Shown piece after piece: positions 36,101 through 43,388 of a stretch of 64,000 bases of DNA. The notes under the pieces are model-generated. The model saw only the letters and a program-made list of their open reading frames with translations, ran no database searches and had not been told where the DNA came from. Position 1 is the first letter of the stretch; every line of letters begins with the position of its first letter. The translations under genes were made by a program, and so were the position numbers. The stretch spans positions 62,001-126,000 of the forward strand of contig JODI01000005.1 of assembly GCA_000720805.1 (NCBI GenBank). The letters are read 5' to 3'. Source of the stretch: Streptomyces violaceoruber. GTDB lineage: Bacteria > Actinomycetota > Actinomycetes > Streptomycetales > Streptomycetaceae.

Positions 36101-38740
36101 ATGCGTACACCGCGTAGGACCCCCACAACCGGCGCCGAGACGCCGTCCCCGCCCGCCGCACGCGGTCGCCGCGCGCACGCCGGACAGCCCGCCGACGAGC
36201 ACCCGGACGAAGCCGCAGGTGCGATACCGAACGAGATACCCGCGCGCGGGGGAAGCTGGCGGATCCGACCGCGGACGGTGCGAGCCAAAATCGTCTGCCT
36301 GCTGATGGTGCCGGTCGTCTCCCTGCTCGCCCTGTGGGCGTACGCCACGGTCACCACCGCCCAGGACGTCTCCCGGCTCCGGCAGCTGCAGCGCGTGGAC
36401 TCCGCGATCCGGGCCCCCGTCGCGGATGCCGTGACCGCTCTCCAGACCGAGCGTGCGGCGGCCGTCCGCTACGCGACCGACCCCTCGGCGGGGCAGAACG
36501 CCGGCCTGCGGCAACTCGCCCGGCGCACCGACCGCGCCGTGGCGAAACTGCGTCTCGGCGACGACGACACCATCGCCGACAGCGAGGAGCTGCCCGCCGG
36601 AGTGTCCCAGCGGCTCAAGGCCTTCGTCACCGGCGCCGAGCGGCTGCCCGCACTGCGCAGCGCCGTACTGGCCCACCGGATGAGCTGGCACGAGACGTAC
36701 GGGCAGTACACGACGGCCATCGCCAGTGCCTTCGGCGTCGGGGGAGCCCTGACGGGCATTCAGGACGCCGAACTCGGCTCAGACGCGCGCGTGCTGCTCG
36801 AATTCTCGCGTGCGAGCGAGGCGTTGGCGCAGGAGGACGTCGTCCTGGGCAGCGCGCGCCTGGCCGGCGGACTGTCGGGCGAGCGGCTGCGGCTGTTCAC
36901 CGGTGCCGTCGACACCCGCCGTGCTCTGACCGCCGCCGCCGTGGCCGACCTGCGCGGTTCCGAACGGGCGGCCTGGCGTGACCTCGCCGACGGCAGCGCG
37001 TACGCCACCGTGGGCACCACCGAGGACAAGGTCGTCGCCGAGGGGCCGGGCACCCGCGCCGTCGACGTCGTGCCGCAGGCCACCTGGGAAGCGGCGCACG
37101 CGCGCGTGCAGGACGGCATGCGGACGATCGAGGAGGAGGCGGGACGTGAGGTGGCCGACCGCGCCGACCCGTTCACCCGCGGGCTGCTCACCCCGGCCGG
37201 TGCCGCCGTCCTCCTCGGCCTCGTGGCCGTCGCCGCCTCTCTCGTGATCTCCGTACGCATCGGCCGCGGCCTGGTCGTCGAGCTGGTGAGTCTGCGCAAC
37301 GGCGCGCTGGAGATCGCTGGTCGCAAACTTCCCGAGGCCATGCGGAAACTGCGCGCTGGCGAGGAGATCGACGTCCAGGCCGAGGCCCCGCCCGGGCCGC
37401 CCGCCGAGGACGAGACGGGGCAGGTGGCCGAGGCCCTCACCACCGTGCACCGCGCCGCCCTCAGGGCCGCTGTCGAGCGCGCCGAACTCGCCAGCGGCAT
37501 CTCCGGGGTCTTCGTCAACCTCGCCCGCCGCAGCCAGGTTCTCGTCCATCGCCAGCTCAGCCTTCTCGACAGCATGGAACGTCGCTCCGACGACCCGAAC
37601 GAACTGGGCGACCTCTTCCGGCTCGACCACCTCACCACCCGCATGCGGCGCCACGCCGAGAGCCTGATCATCCTCTCCGGGGCTGCGCCCGGCCGCGCCT
37701 GGCGCATGCCGGTCTCGCTGACCAACGTGGTCCGTGCGGCCGTCTCCGAAGTCGAGGACTACGCGCGCGTGGAGGTGCGCCAGCTGCCCGACGCGTCGAT
37801 CGTCGGCGCGGCCGTCGCAGACCTCACCCACCTCCTCGCCGAGATCATCGAGAACGCCGCCCAGTTCTCGCCGCCCCACACGCGCGTGCGGATCACCGGC
37901 GAGCCCGTCGGCAACGGCTACGCCGTCGAGGTCGAGGACCGGGGGCTGGGCATGGGCAAGGAGACGCTCACCGAGGCCAACCGGCGCATCGAGCAGTCCG
38001 AGGCCCTCGACCTGTTCGACAGCGATCAGCTGGGCCTCTTCGTGGTCAGCAGGCTCGCCGCGCGGCATGACGTCAAGGTGCACCTGCGGCCTTCGCCCTA
38101 CGGCGGCACCACAGCCGTCGTCCTGCTGCCGACGGCTCTGCTGCACCCAGGAGCGACGGAACGCTCCCCCCGCACGACGGCGGACGCCGAACTGCACTCG
38201 GAACACGACTACGCGCGCGTGCCCCACGTCTCGCAGCACCAGGAGTCCGTCCCGGCGCCGGCCGACCGGCCCGCGCTGGTGGCTCCCGCGCCGGCAGACA
38301 CCCGCGCCACGGCAGACACCCGCGCCACGGCGGAGACCCGGAACACGGCGGAGACCCGGAGCATGACAGAAGCCCGCGCTGCCCGGACTGCGCCTGACGA
38401 CGCGCCCCCCGGAGTCACCACCCTGCGTCTTCACCGCCACCCGGACGACTGCTCCGACGACTCCCGGGGAGACTCCGACGACTCCCCGGGGGACTTTGAC
38501 GACCTGCCCCGCCGGGTACGCCAGGCGCATCTCGCCCCCCAACTGCGTGAGCGACCCGCCGAGGAACCCGTGCGGACATCCGCCCCCGAGACCGACGACC
38601 GGCGCACCCCCGAACTCGTACGGGACCGCATGGCGGCGTACCGCGAGGGGTGGGCCCGAGGCGGCGGCAGGCAGCCCGGCCGCGATGCCACCCCAGATTC
38701 CCCAGCGGGCAGCGACAGCAGCGAAGGAGATCTCGCATGA
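36101..38740 (+). CDS. cvnA: Conservon sensor histidine kinase (CvnA-type)
   Basis: This protein of about 879 residues has a membrane segment (VCLLMVPVVSLLALWAYATV) and an extracellular nitrate/nitrite-sensing-type helical domain (about 85-345). A second membrane segment follows (GAAVLLGLVAVAASLVISVR), then a HAMP-like linker and a kinase core. The core carries NLARRSQVLVHRQLSLLDSM and MRRHAESLIILSG in place of a standard HisKA box. The ATPase has LLAEIIENAAQFSPPHT (N-box) and EDRGLGMG (G1). A long Ala/Thr/Arg-rich tail contains ATADTRATAETRNTAETRS repeats. Conservons pair such a kinase with CvnB, CvnC and CvnD, as here. The ATG at 36101 follows GAGGAGG; a GTG at 36056 is possible. It overlaps cvnB by ATGA. 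Confidence 0.9.
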   Translation: MRTPRRTPTTGAETPSPPAARGRRAHAGQPADEHPDEAAGAIPNEIPARGGSWRIRPRTVRAKIVCLLMVPVVSLLALWAYATVTTAQDVSRLRQLQRVDSAIRAPVADAVTALQTERAAAVRYATDPSAGQNAGLRQLARRTDRAVAKLRLGDDDTIADSEELPAGVSQRLKAFVTGAERLPALRSAVLAHRMSWHETYGQYTTAIASAFGVGGALTGIQDAELGSDARVLLEFSRASEALAQEDVVLGSARLAGGLSGERLRLFTGAVDTRRALTAAAVADLRGSERAAWRDLADGSAYATVGTTEDKVVAEGPGTRAVDVVPQATWEAAHARVQDGMRTIEEEAGREVADRADPFTRGLLTPAGAAVLLGLVAVAASLVISVRIGRGLVVELVSLRNGALEIAGRKLPEAMRKLRAGEEIDVQAEAPPGPPAEDETGQVAEALTTVHRAALRAAVERAELASGISGVFVNLARRSQVLVHRQLSLLDSMERRSDDPNELGDLFRLDHLTTRMRRHAESLIILSGAAPGRAWRMPVSLTNVVRAAVSEVEDYARVEVRQLPDASIVGAAVADLTHLLAEIIENAAQFSPPHTRVRITGEPVGNGYAVEVEDRGLGMGKETLTEANRRIEQSEALDLFDSDQLGLFVVSRLAARHDVKVHLRPSPYGGTTAVVLLPTALLHPGATERSPRTTADAELHSEHDYARVPHVSQHQESVPAPADRPALVAPAPADTRATADTRATAETRNTAETRSMTEARAARTAPDDAPPGVTTLRLHRHPDDCSDDSRGDSDDSPGDFDDLPRRVRQAHLAPQLRERPAEEPVRTSAPETDDRRTPELVRDRMAAYREGWARGGGRQPGRDATPDSPAGSDSSEGDLA

Positions 38741-39210
38741 TCCAGGATCCCAGCATGAGAGCCGCCGTGGGGGGCACCCCGCTCGAGCGAAGCCGAGAGT
38801 GGGGGAGGTCCGGCGAACTCGACTGGCTGCTGGACGACTTGGTACTGCGCGTGAGTGAGGTGCGGCACGCGGTGGTGCTGTCCAACGACGGTCTCGCCGT
38901 GGGCGCCTCGACCGACCTGCGCCGCGAGGACGCAGAGCACCTCGCCGCCGTGGCCTCCGGGTTCCACAGCCTGGCCAAGGGGGCGGGCCGGCACTTCGGC
39001 GCAGGCGGCGTGCGTCAGACCATGGTGGAGATGGACGACGGCTTCCTTTTCGTGGCCGCCGCGGGCGACGGCTCCTGCCTCGCGGTCCTCACCGCGGTGA
39101 CGGCGGACATAGGTTTGGTCGCCTACGAGATGGCACGTCTGGTCAAGCGGGTCGGCGAGCACCTGTACACGCCGCCCCGCGTCGACGCGCGGCCTCCCTC
39201 CGCCGGATGA
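38737..39210 (+). CDS. cvnB: Roadblock/LC7-domain protein (CvnB-type), with in-frame repeat insert
   Basis: This 157-residue protein has a roadblock/LC7 fold: GELDWLLDDLVLRVSEVRHA, VVLSNDGLAVGAST, EDAEHLAAVASGFHSLAKGA and MVEMDDGFLFVAAAGDGSCL. CvnB proteins bind the CvnD GTPase at the membrane. The usual N-terminal lead is about 15 residues. Here an additional stretch, VGGTPLERSREWGRSG, is encoded by a Streptomyces palindromic repeat (38767-38807) that keeps the frame. The start ATG overlaps the cvnA stop. Related to the orphan copy at 41044-41457 at roughly 70% by eye. Confidence 0.92.
   Translation: MIQDPSMRAAVGGTPLERSREWGRSGELDWLLDDLVLRVSEVRHAVVLSNDGLAVGASTDLRREDAEHLAAVASGFHSLAKGAGRHFGAGGVRQTMVEMDDGFLFVAAAGDGSCLAVLTAVTADIGLVAYEMARLVKRVGEHLYTPPRVDARPPSAG
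38767..38807. repeat. Streptomyces short palindromic repeat inside cvnB
   Basis: The segment reads GTGGGGGGCACCCCGCTCGA and continues GCGAAGCCGAGAGTGGGGGAG. It matches, from memory, a widespread Streptomyces intergenic repeat of the form GGGGGCACCCCCGCTCGAGC-GAAGCCGAGAG-TGGGGGAGG. The outer arms (CCCCGCTC... and GAGAGTGGGG) can pair. Such copies are normally between genes; this one is within a coding region, in frame, with no stop. Confidence 0.7.
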
Positions 39211-39231
39211 CCGAGAAGGCGGTGCACGCAC

Positions 39232-39645
39232 ATGACCGAGGACCTGACCGGTGCCCCGTACGAGCAGGGCAGCCAGTGGTACGACGGGGAAGCCGGGCCG
39301 CTGGTGCGGCCGTACGCCATGACCGGCGGACGCACCACACCCGGTCCCACCGGGGTGCGGTTCGACCTGATCGCCCTCGTCACCCTCGACCCGGGCGCGC
39401 CCCGCTTCGACGACGACACCGCGCTCGGGCCGGAACACCGCGCCCTGGCCGACCTGTGCCGTGTCGAGACGCAGTCGGTCGCGGAACTGGCCGCGGACGC
39501 CGACCTGCCCGTGGGCGTGGTCAGGGTCCTTCTCGGCGATCTCCTGGAACTCGGCTGGGTCACCGTCAGCCGTCCTGTGCCGCCCGCGCACCTTCCCGAC
39601 GAACGGATTCTGCGCGAGGTGATCGAAGGGTTGCGGGCCCTGTGA
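39232..39645 (+). CDS. cvnC: DUF742 protein (CvnC-type)
   Basis: This 137-residue protein is the third conservon partner. Family marks are PLVRPYAMTGGRTTPGPTGV with RFDLIALV after it, and a winged-helix-like C-terminal part LADLCRVETQSVAELAADAD, LPVGVVRVLLGDLLELGWVT. It ends REVIEGLRAL. It begins 21 bases after cvnB. CvnC proteins are cytoplasmic and probably bridge the roadblock protein and GTPase. Confidence 0.92.
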   Translation: MTEDLTGAPYEQGSQWYDGEAGPLVRPYAMTGGRTTPGPTGVRFDLIALVTLDPGAPRFDDDTALGPEHRALADLCRVETQSVAELAADADLPVGVVRVLLGDLLELGWVTVSRPVPPAHLPDERILREVIEGLRAL

Positions 39646-39884
39646 TGAACGCGCGCAGCCACCCGGTTTCGCGCCGTGCCCACTCGTGCGCTCTTCCGGA
39701 CACCACGGGGCCACGAGTCGGTCAGATCGGGCACATAGCGGTCGAAGCGCCTCGGAGGGGAGCGGCCGTTGCCATCATGCTGACGTCACATCGACGTACC
39801 GAAGACGTGGGCGGACGGTCCGTCCGTACGCGGCACCCACTCCCCGACGGCGACCCTTGCCGGCCCTCCCGAGAGAAGTGATCG
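39646..39884. other. Unusual spacer inside the conservon
   Basis: In conservons cvnC and cvnD normally overlap or nearly touch. Here 239 bases separate them. No supported gene lies in the gap. CTCGGAGGGGAGCGGCC at about 39750-39766 looks like a ribosome site, with an ATG at 39778, but the frame after it (MLTSHRRTEDVGGRS...) reads 34 codons of nothing recognisable. The spacer may carry a separate promoter for the GTPase gene. Confidence 0.45.
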
Positions 39885-40490
39885 ATGGTCTCCGAGCACT
39901 CCGACGACCAGGACGACGAGACGACCGCCCTGGCGCTGAAGATACTGGTCGCCGGCGGTTTCGGCGTGGGCAAGACGACCCTGGTCGGCGCCGTCAGCGA
40001 GATCCGCCCCCTGCGCACCGAGGAACTGCTCAGTCAGGCCGGTCAGTTGGTGGACGACACGCAGGGCGTGGACCAGAAGGTCACCACGACGGTCGCCATG
40101 GACTTCGGGCGGATCACCATCCGCTCAGGGCTGTCCCTCTACCTGTTCGGCACACCGGGCCAGGACCGCTTCTGGTTCCTGTGGGACGAACTGTCGCAGG
40201 GAGCCCTCGGCGCGGTGGTCCTCGCCGACACCCGCCGTCTGGAGGACTGCTTTCCCGCGGTGGACTACTTCGAGCACCGGCACATCCCGTTCGTGGTGGC
40301 CGTCAACTGCTTCGCGGGTGCCCGGGGCTACGGCGCCCGCGATGTCTCACGCGCCCTGGATCTCGACGAGGGCACGCCCGTCGTGCTCTGTGACGCCCGT
40401 GACCGGGACTCGGGGAAGGAGGTGCTGATCCGGCTGGTCGAGTACGCCGGGCGGATGCACACCGCCCGGCTGCTCGACTCGGTGGGTTGA
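39885..40490 (+). CDS. cvnD: Conservon small GTPase/ATP-GTP-binding protein (CvnD-type)
   Basis: This 201-residue GTP-binding protein has a Walker A motif GGFGVGKTTLVGAVSEI (residues 24-40), a switch-I-like region with Thr in KVTTTVAMDFGRI, and a G3 motif LFGTPGQDRFWFLW. The G4-type region is VVAVNCFAGARGYG. The family relates to MglA/Ras-like prokaryotic GTPases and acts at the membrane with CvnB. GAGAGAAGTG precedes the ATG. The preceding 239-base gap is odd for a conservon. Confidence 0.93.
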   Translation: MVSEHSDDQDDETTALALKILVAGGFGVGKTTLVGAVSEIRPLRTEELLSQAGQLVDDTQGVDQKVTTTVAMDFGRITIRSGLSLYLFGTPGQDRFWFLWDELSQGALGAVVLADTRRLEDCFPAVDYFEHRHIPFVVAVNCFAGARGYGARDVSRALDLDEGTPVVLCDARDRDSGKEVLIRLVEYAGRMHTARLLDSVG

Positions 40491-40518
40491 CCTCACCGGG
40501 GAGGTCCGCAGGCCGCGC

Positions 40519-40947
40519 TCAGTCGGCGACCGCCTTCTGCGCCAGAACCTTGTCGACCGTGAAGCGGACGAGGAGTTCACCCGGGACGCCGTTGCGGGCG
40601 CCGAACTCCTCGGCCCGCTCCTCGCCCATGTACCGCGCCCCGATACGCCCGGCCCAGTGCCGGAGCTCGTCGGGATCCTCGGTGATCCGGGCGCGGCCCT
40701 GGAGGACGACGAAGTCGAAGGGCGGCCGGTCGTCGTCGACGCACAGCGCCACTCGGCCGTCCCGGACCAGATTGCGCCCCTTCACCGTGCTTTTTCCGGT
40801 GTTGAACACCACGTCGTCCCCGTCGAGCAGGAACCAGATCGGTGCGATGTGCGGGCTGCCGTCGGCCCGTACGGTCGACAGCTTCCCGGTGCGCGTGCCG
40901 CGGGAGACGAAATCCCGCCATTCGGTGTCAGTCATGTTCTGTGCCAT
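40519..40947 (-). CDS. PPOX-class F420/FMN-dependent oxidoreductase
   Basis: This 142-residue split-barrel protein is of the pyridoxamine-5'-phosphate-oxidase-like superfamily. The wording TGKLSTVRADGSPHIAPIWF then NTGKSTVKGRNLVRDGRVAL and RARITEDPDELRHWAGRI fits the actinomycete PPOX class that uses F420. AAGGAGG eight bases before the ATG at 40947 fixes the start. It probably reduces small electrophilic metabolites. It is inserted between the conservon and the orphan roadblock gene, and is convergent with cvnD (28 bases between the two stops). Confidence 0.88.
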   Translation of the reverse strand: MAQNMTDTEWRDFVSRGTRTGKLSTVRADGSPHIAPIWFLLDGDDVVFNTGKSTVKGRNLVRDGRVALCVDDDRPPFDFVVLQGRARITEDPDELRHWAGRIGARYMGEERAEEFGARNGVPGELLVRFTVDKVLAQKAVAD

Positions 40948-41043
40948 GACTCCATCCTCCTTGCTCGCGCCCCCGGAGGTGGGGAAGGCTGAGGGACAGA
41001 TCCTCCGGCCAGGGAGGAGACGTCACACGGGGAGACGGGCGAC

Positions 41044-41457
41044 ATGGCACACAACCAGGGACTTGGCTGGCTGCTGGACGACCTGACCGAGCGCGTGGAA
41101 CACGTGCGGCACGTTCTGGTCCTGTCCAACGACGGGCTGGTGACAGGGGCGAGCACGGGACTGCGCCGCGAGGACGCGGAGCATCTCGCCGCCGTCTCGT
41201 CCGGACTGCACAGCCTGGCCAAGGGCTCGGGGCGACACTTCGGAGCGGGCCGGGTGCGGCAGACCATGGTCGAGTTCGACGACGCGGTGCTGTTCGTCAC
41301 CGCCGCGGGTACCGGCAGCTGCCTGTGCGTACTCACTGGCGCGGAGGCCGACATCGGCCTGATCGCCTACGAGATGACCCTGCTCGTCAACCGGGTCGGC
41401 GAGCATCTCGCGGTGGGCGCCCGGCAGCCCGAGCGGAGCCCGTCCACGGAGCTCTGA
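41044..41457 (+). CDS. Orphan roadblock/LC7-domain protein (CvnB paralogue)
   Basis: This 137-residue roadblock/LC7 protein is very like the conservon cvnB: GLGWLLDDLTERVEHVRHVL, VLSNDGLVTGASTGLRREDA, EHLAAVSSGLHSLAKGSGRH and RVRQTMVEFDD. It lacks the N-terminal insert of cvnB. No second kinase, DUF742 or GTPase gene is near it, so it may compete with or replace CvnB on the same GTPase. CACACGGGGAGACGGGCGAC precedes the ATG. It likely arose by local duplication. Confidence 0.9.
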   Translation: MAHNQGLGWLLDDLTERVEHVRHVLVLSNDGLVTGASTGLRREDAEHLAAVSSGLHSLAKGSGRHFGAGRVRQTMVEFDDAVLFVTAAGTGSCLCVLTGAEADIGLIAYEMTLLVNRVGEHLAVGARQPERSPSTEL

Positions 41458-41583
41458 CCTGCTGATTCGTTATTTCCCGCGGAGTTATCCACAGGCTTGC
41501 CGCGATGTCCGGCAGACCGGCTACGGTTTTTGTCACGGCGAGCGCACACAGCGTGAGCACTGACTCCACGGGGGAGACCGGCC

Positions 41584-42513
41584 ATGCCGACCGACACCAC
41601 CACGAAACCGCACCACCTCTCCTGCGCGCCCAGCCGCGCCGCTCGCGAACTTGGCCTGAGGCGGGGTGAGTTCGACCTCGCCGTGCACCTCGGTCACATC
41701 CGCACCCTGCCCGACGAAGGCGGCGGCGGCCGACGCGTGCCCCGCTCCGAGATCGACCGGCTGAGCGCGGGTGAAGACTTCCCCGATTCCCTGCGCAGGC
41801 GGGTGAAAGCCGTGGGAACCACGGAAGGCGCGGCCGTCATGGACGTGCCACCGGGCAGGTTCACCCGCCTGGCACGCCTGGGCCTGGTCGTACCGGTGAC
41901 CTTCTATCTGAACCGGTACCGAACGGTGGTCTGGCAGTATCTGGCCGAGGAGCTACGGCAGTTCGCGGCCGACGAGAAGAACTTGCGCCTGCTGAAGGAC
42001 CGCATGCCCGAAGGATTGCGGGGTCAGTTGGAGGCCGGTCTGGATCTGCGCCCCCGCAACTGGCGCGGCCGGCACCTCGGCTTCCTGCTGCGGCAGGCCG
42101 AGGACCCGTGGGAACAGGCCGGGGCCGTGGCAGCCTTCCTCGACCCGGTCCAGATCGCGGAACTCGTCCCGGACCCCTACGAACGCTCGCATCTGAACCG
42201 CTTCCGGCCCGGGCCACCCTCCCACGGCGCCCCGGGTTCACCCACCGCGCACCTGGCGGAGCGGATCATGACGGCGGACGGCCCGGACGAGATCGGTTGG
42301 CTGAGGGCCGACCTGACACGGACTCTGGAAGAGGCACGCGAGCATCGACCTGCGCCCCGTCCGCGTCCCACGGCACAACCGGCCCCGGCCGTGGCACACC
42401 GGGACTCACCCGTCGAGACGTCCCGCGATGTGCCCGTGTCCGAGGAGCCGCTGCCGCCCCGCAAACGGCTGGGCTGGCTGCGCCGTGGCAAACCCCGGCC
42501 TACAACGCCCTGA
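41584..42513 (+). CDS. DUF6397-like protein
   Basis: This 309-residue protein opens MPTDTTTKPHHLSCAPSRAA then RELGLRRGEFDLAVHLGHIR, a Streptomyces pattern that I associate with DUF6397 (from memory, not verified). A second conserved block is LRRRVKAVGTTEGAAVMDVP with RFTRLARLGLVVPVTFYLNR. Both blocks suggest winged-helix DNA-binding parts. The C-terminus is Pro/Arg-rich and disordered. GGGGGAGACC precedes the ATG. The TTTTTGTCACGG patch and one DnaA-box-like TTATCCACA (41486-41494) lie upstream. Its end overlaps the convergent thioesterase gene by 14 bases. Confidence 0.7.
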   Translation: MPTDTTTKPHHLSCAPSRAARELGLRRGEFDLAVHLGHIRTLPDEGGGGRRVPRSEIDRLSAGEDFPDSLRRRVKAVGTTEGAAVMDVPPGRFTRLARLGLVVPVTFYLNRYRTVVWQYLAEELRQFAADEKNLRLLKDRMPEGLRGQLEAGLDLRPRNWRGRHLGFLLRQAEDPWEQAGAVAAFLDPVQIAELVPDPYERSHLNRFRPGPPSHGAPGSPTAHLAERIMTADGPDEIGWLRADLTRTLEEAREHRPAPRPRPTAQPAPAVAHRDSPVETSRDVPVSEEPLPPRKRLGWLRRGKPRPTTP

Positions 42514-43369
42514 ACAGCCCCTCCTGGACGACCGACACGAGCAGCCGGCCCTCCAGGTCGTAGATCCGGCCCCGGGCCAGCCCCCGCCCGCCCGTCGCGA
42601 TCGGGGACTCCTGGTCGTAGAGGAACCACTCGTCCGCGCGGAAGGGCCGGTGGAACCACATGGCGTGGTCCAGCGACGCCATGTCGAATCCCCGCGGACC
42701 CCACAGGGGTTCGACCGGGATGCGGACGGCGTCCAGGAGAGTCATGTCGCTCGCGTAGGTCAGCGCGCAGGTGTGCACCAGCGGGTCGTCGCCCAGCGGC
42801 CCGACCGCGCGCATCCACACCGCGCTGCGCGGTTCGGCGTCCTTGATCTCCTCGGGGCTCCAGCGCAGCCGGTCCACATAGCGGATGTCGAAGGGCTGGC
42901 GCCGGGCCATCCGCTCCAACTGCTCGGGCAGCGCGCCCAGATGCTCCCGGATCTCGTCCGAGACCGTCGGCAGGGACTCCGGGTCCGGGACCTCGCGGGC
43001 CGGCGGCAGCTGGTGCTCGAAACTCCCCTGTTCAGGCTTGTGAAAGGAGGCGGTGAGATTGAAGATCGTGCGTCCCTGCTGCACGCCGGTGACCCGGCGG
43101 GTCGTGAAGGACCGCCCGTCCCGCACCCGCTCGACCTGGTACACGATCGGCACCCCGGGCCGACCCGGACGCAGGAAGTACGCGTGCAGTGAATGCACCG
43201 GCCGGTCGCCCTCCGTGGTGCGGCCCGCGGCGACCAGAGCCTGGCCGGCCACCTGGCCGCCGAAAACACGCTGCAAGGACTCCTGGGGGCTGCGGCCGCG
43301 GAAGATGTTGACCTCGATCTGCTCCAGGTCGAGCAGGTCGACGAGCCTCTCGGCCGGGTTCGTCGTCAT
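42500..43369 (-). CDS. tesB: Acyl-CoA thioesterase II
   Basis: This 289-residue double-hotdog thioesterase hydrolyses acyl-CoA to free fatty acid and CoA. Marks are GRSPQESLQRVFGGQVAGQA, VHSLHAYFLRPGRPGVPIVY, GRSFTTRRVTGVQQGRTIFN and, in the second hotdog, YASDMTLLDAVRIP with SLDHAMWFHRPFRADEWFLY. The catalytic Asp is in the ASLDHAMWFH segment. The ATG at 43369 begins the conserved region. It lies 19 bases after the helicase stop on the same strand. Its 3' end overlaps the DUF6397-like gene. Confidence 0.93.
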   Translation of the reverse strand: MTTNPAERLVDLLDLEQIEVNIFRGRSPQESLQRVFGGQVAGQALVAAGRTTEGDRPVHSLHAYFLRPGRPGVPIVYQVERVRDGRSFTTRRVTGVQQGRTIFNLTASFHKPEQGSFEHQLPPAREVPDPESLPTVSDEIREHLGALPEQLERMARRQPFDIRYVDRLRWSPEEIKDAEPRSAVWMRAVGPLGDDPLVHTCALTYASDMTLLDAVRIPVEPLWGPRGFDMASLDHAMWFHRPFRADEWFLYDQESPIATGGRGLARGRIYDLEGRLLVSVVQEGLFRAL

Positions 43370-43388
43370 GGGTGGGATTCTCCTGTGC

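Noticed and set aside
39207..40393. Plus-strand frames over cvnC/cvnD and the spacer
   Set aside because: They are out of frame with the conserved DUF742 and GTPase proteins and show no protein-like pattern of their own.
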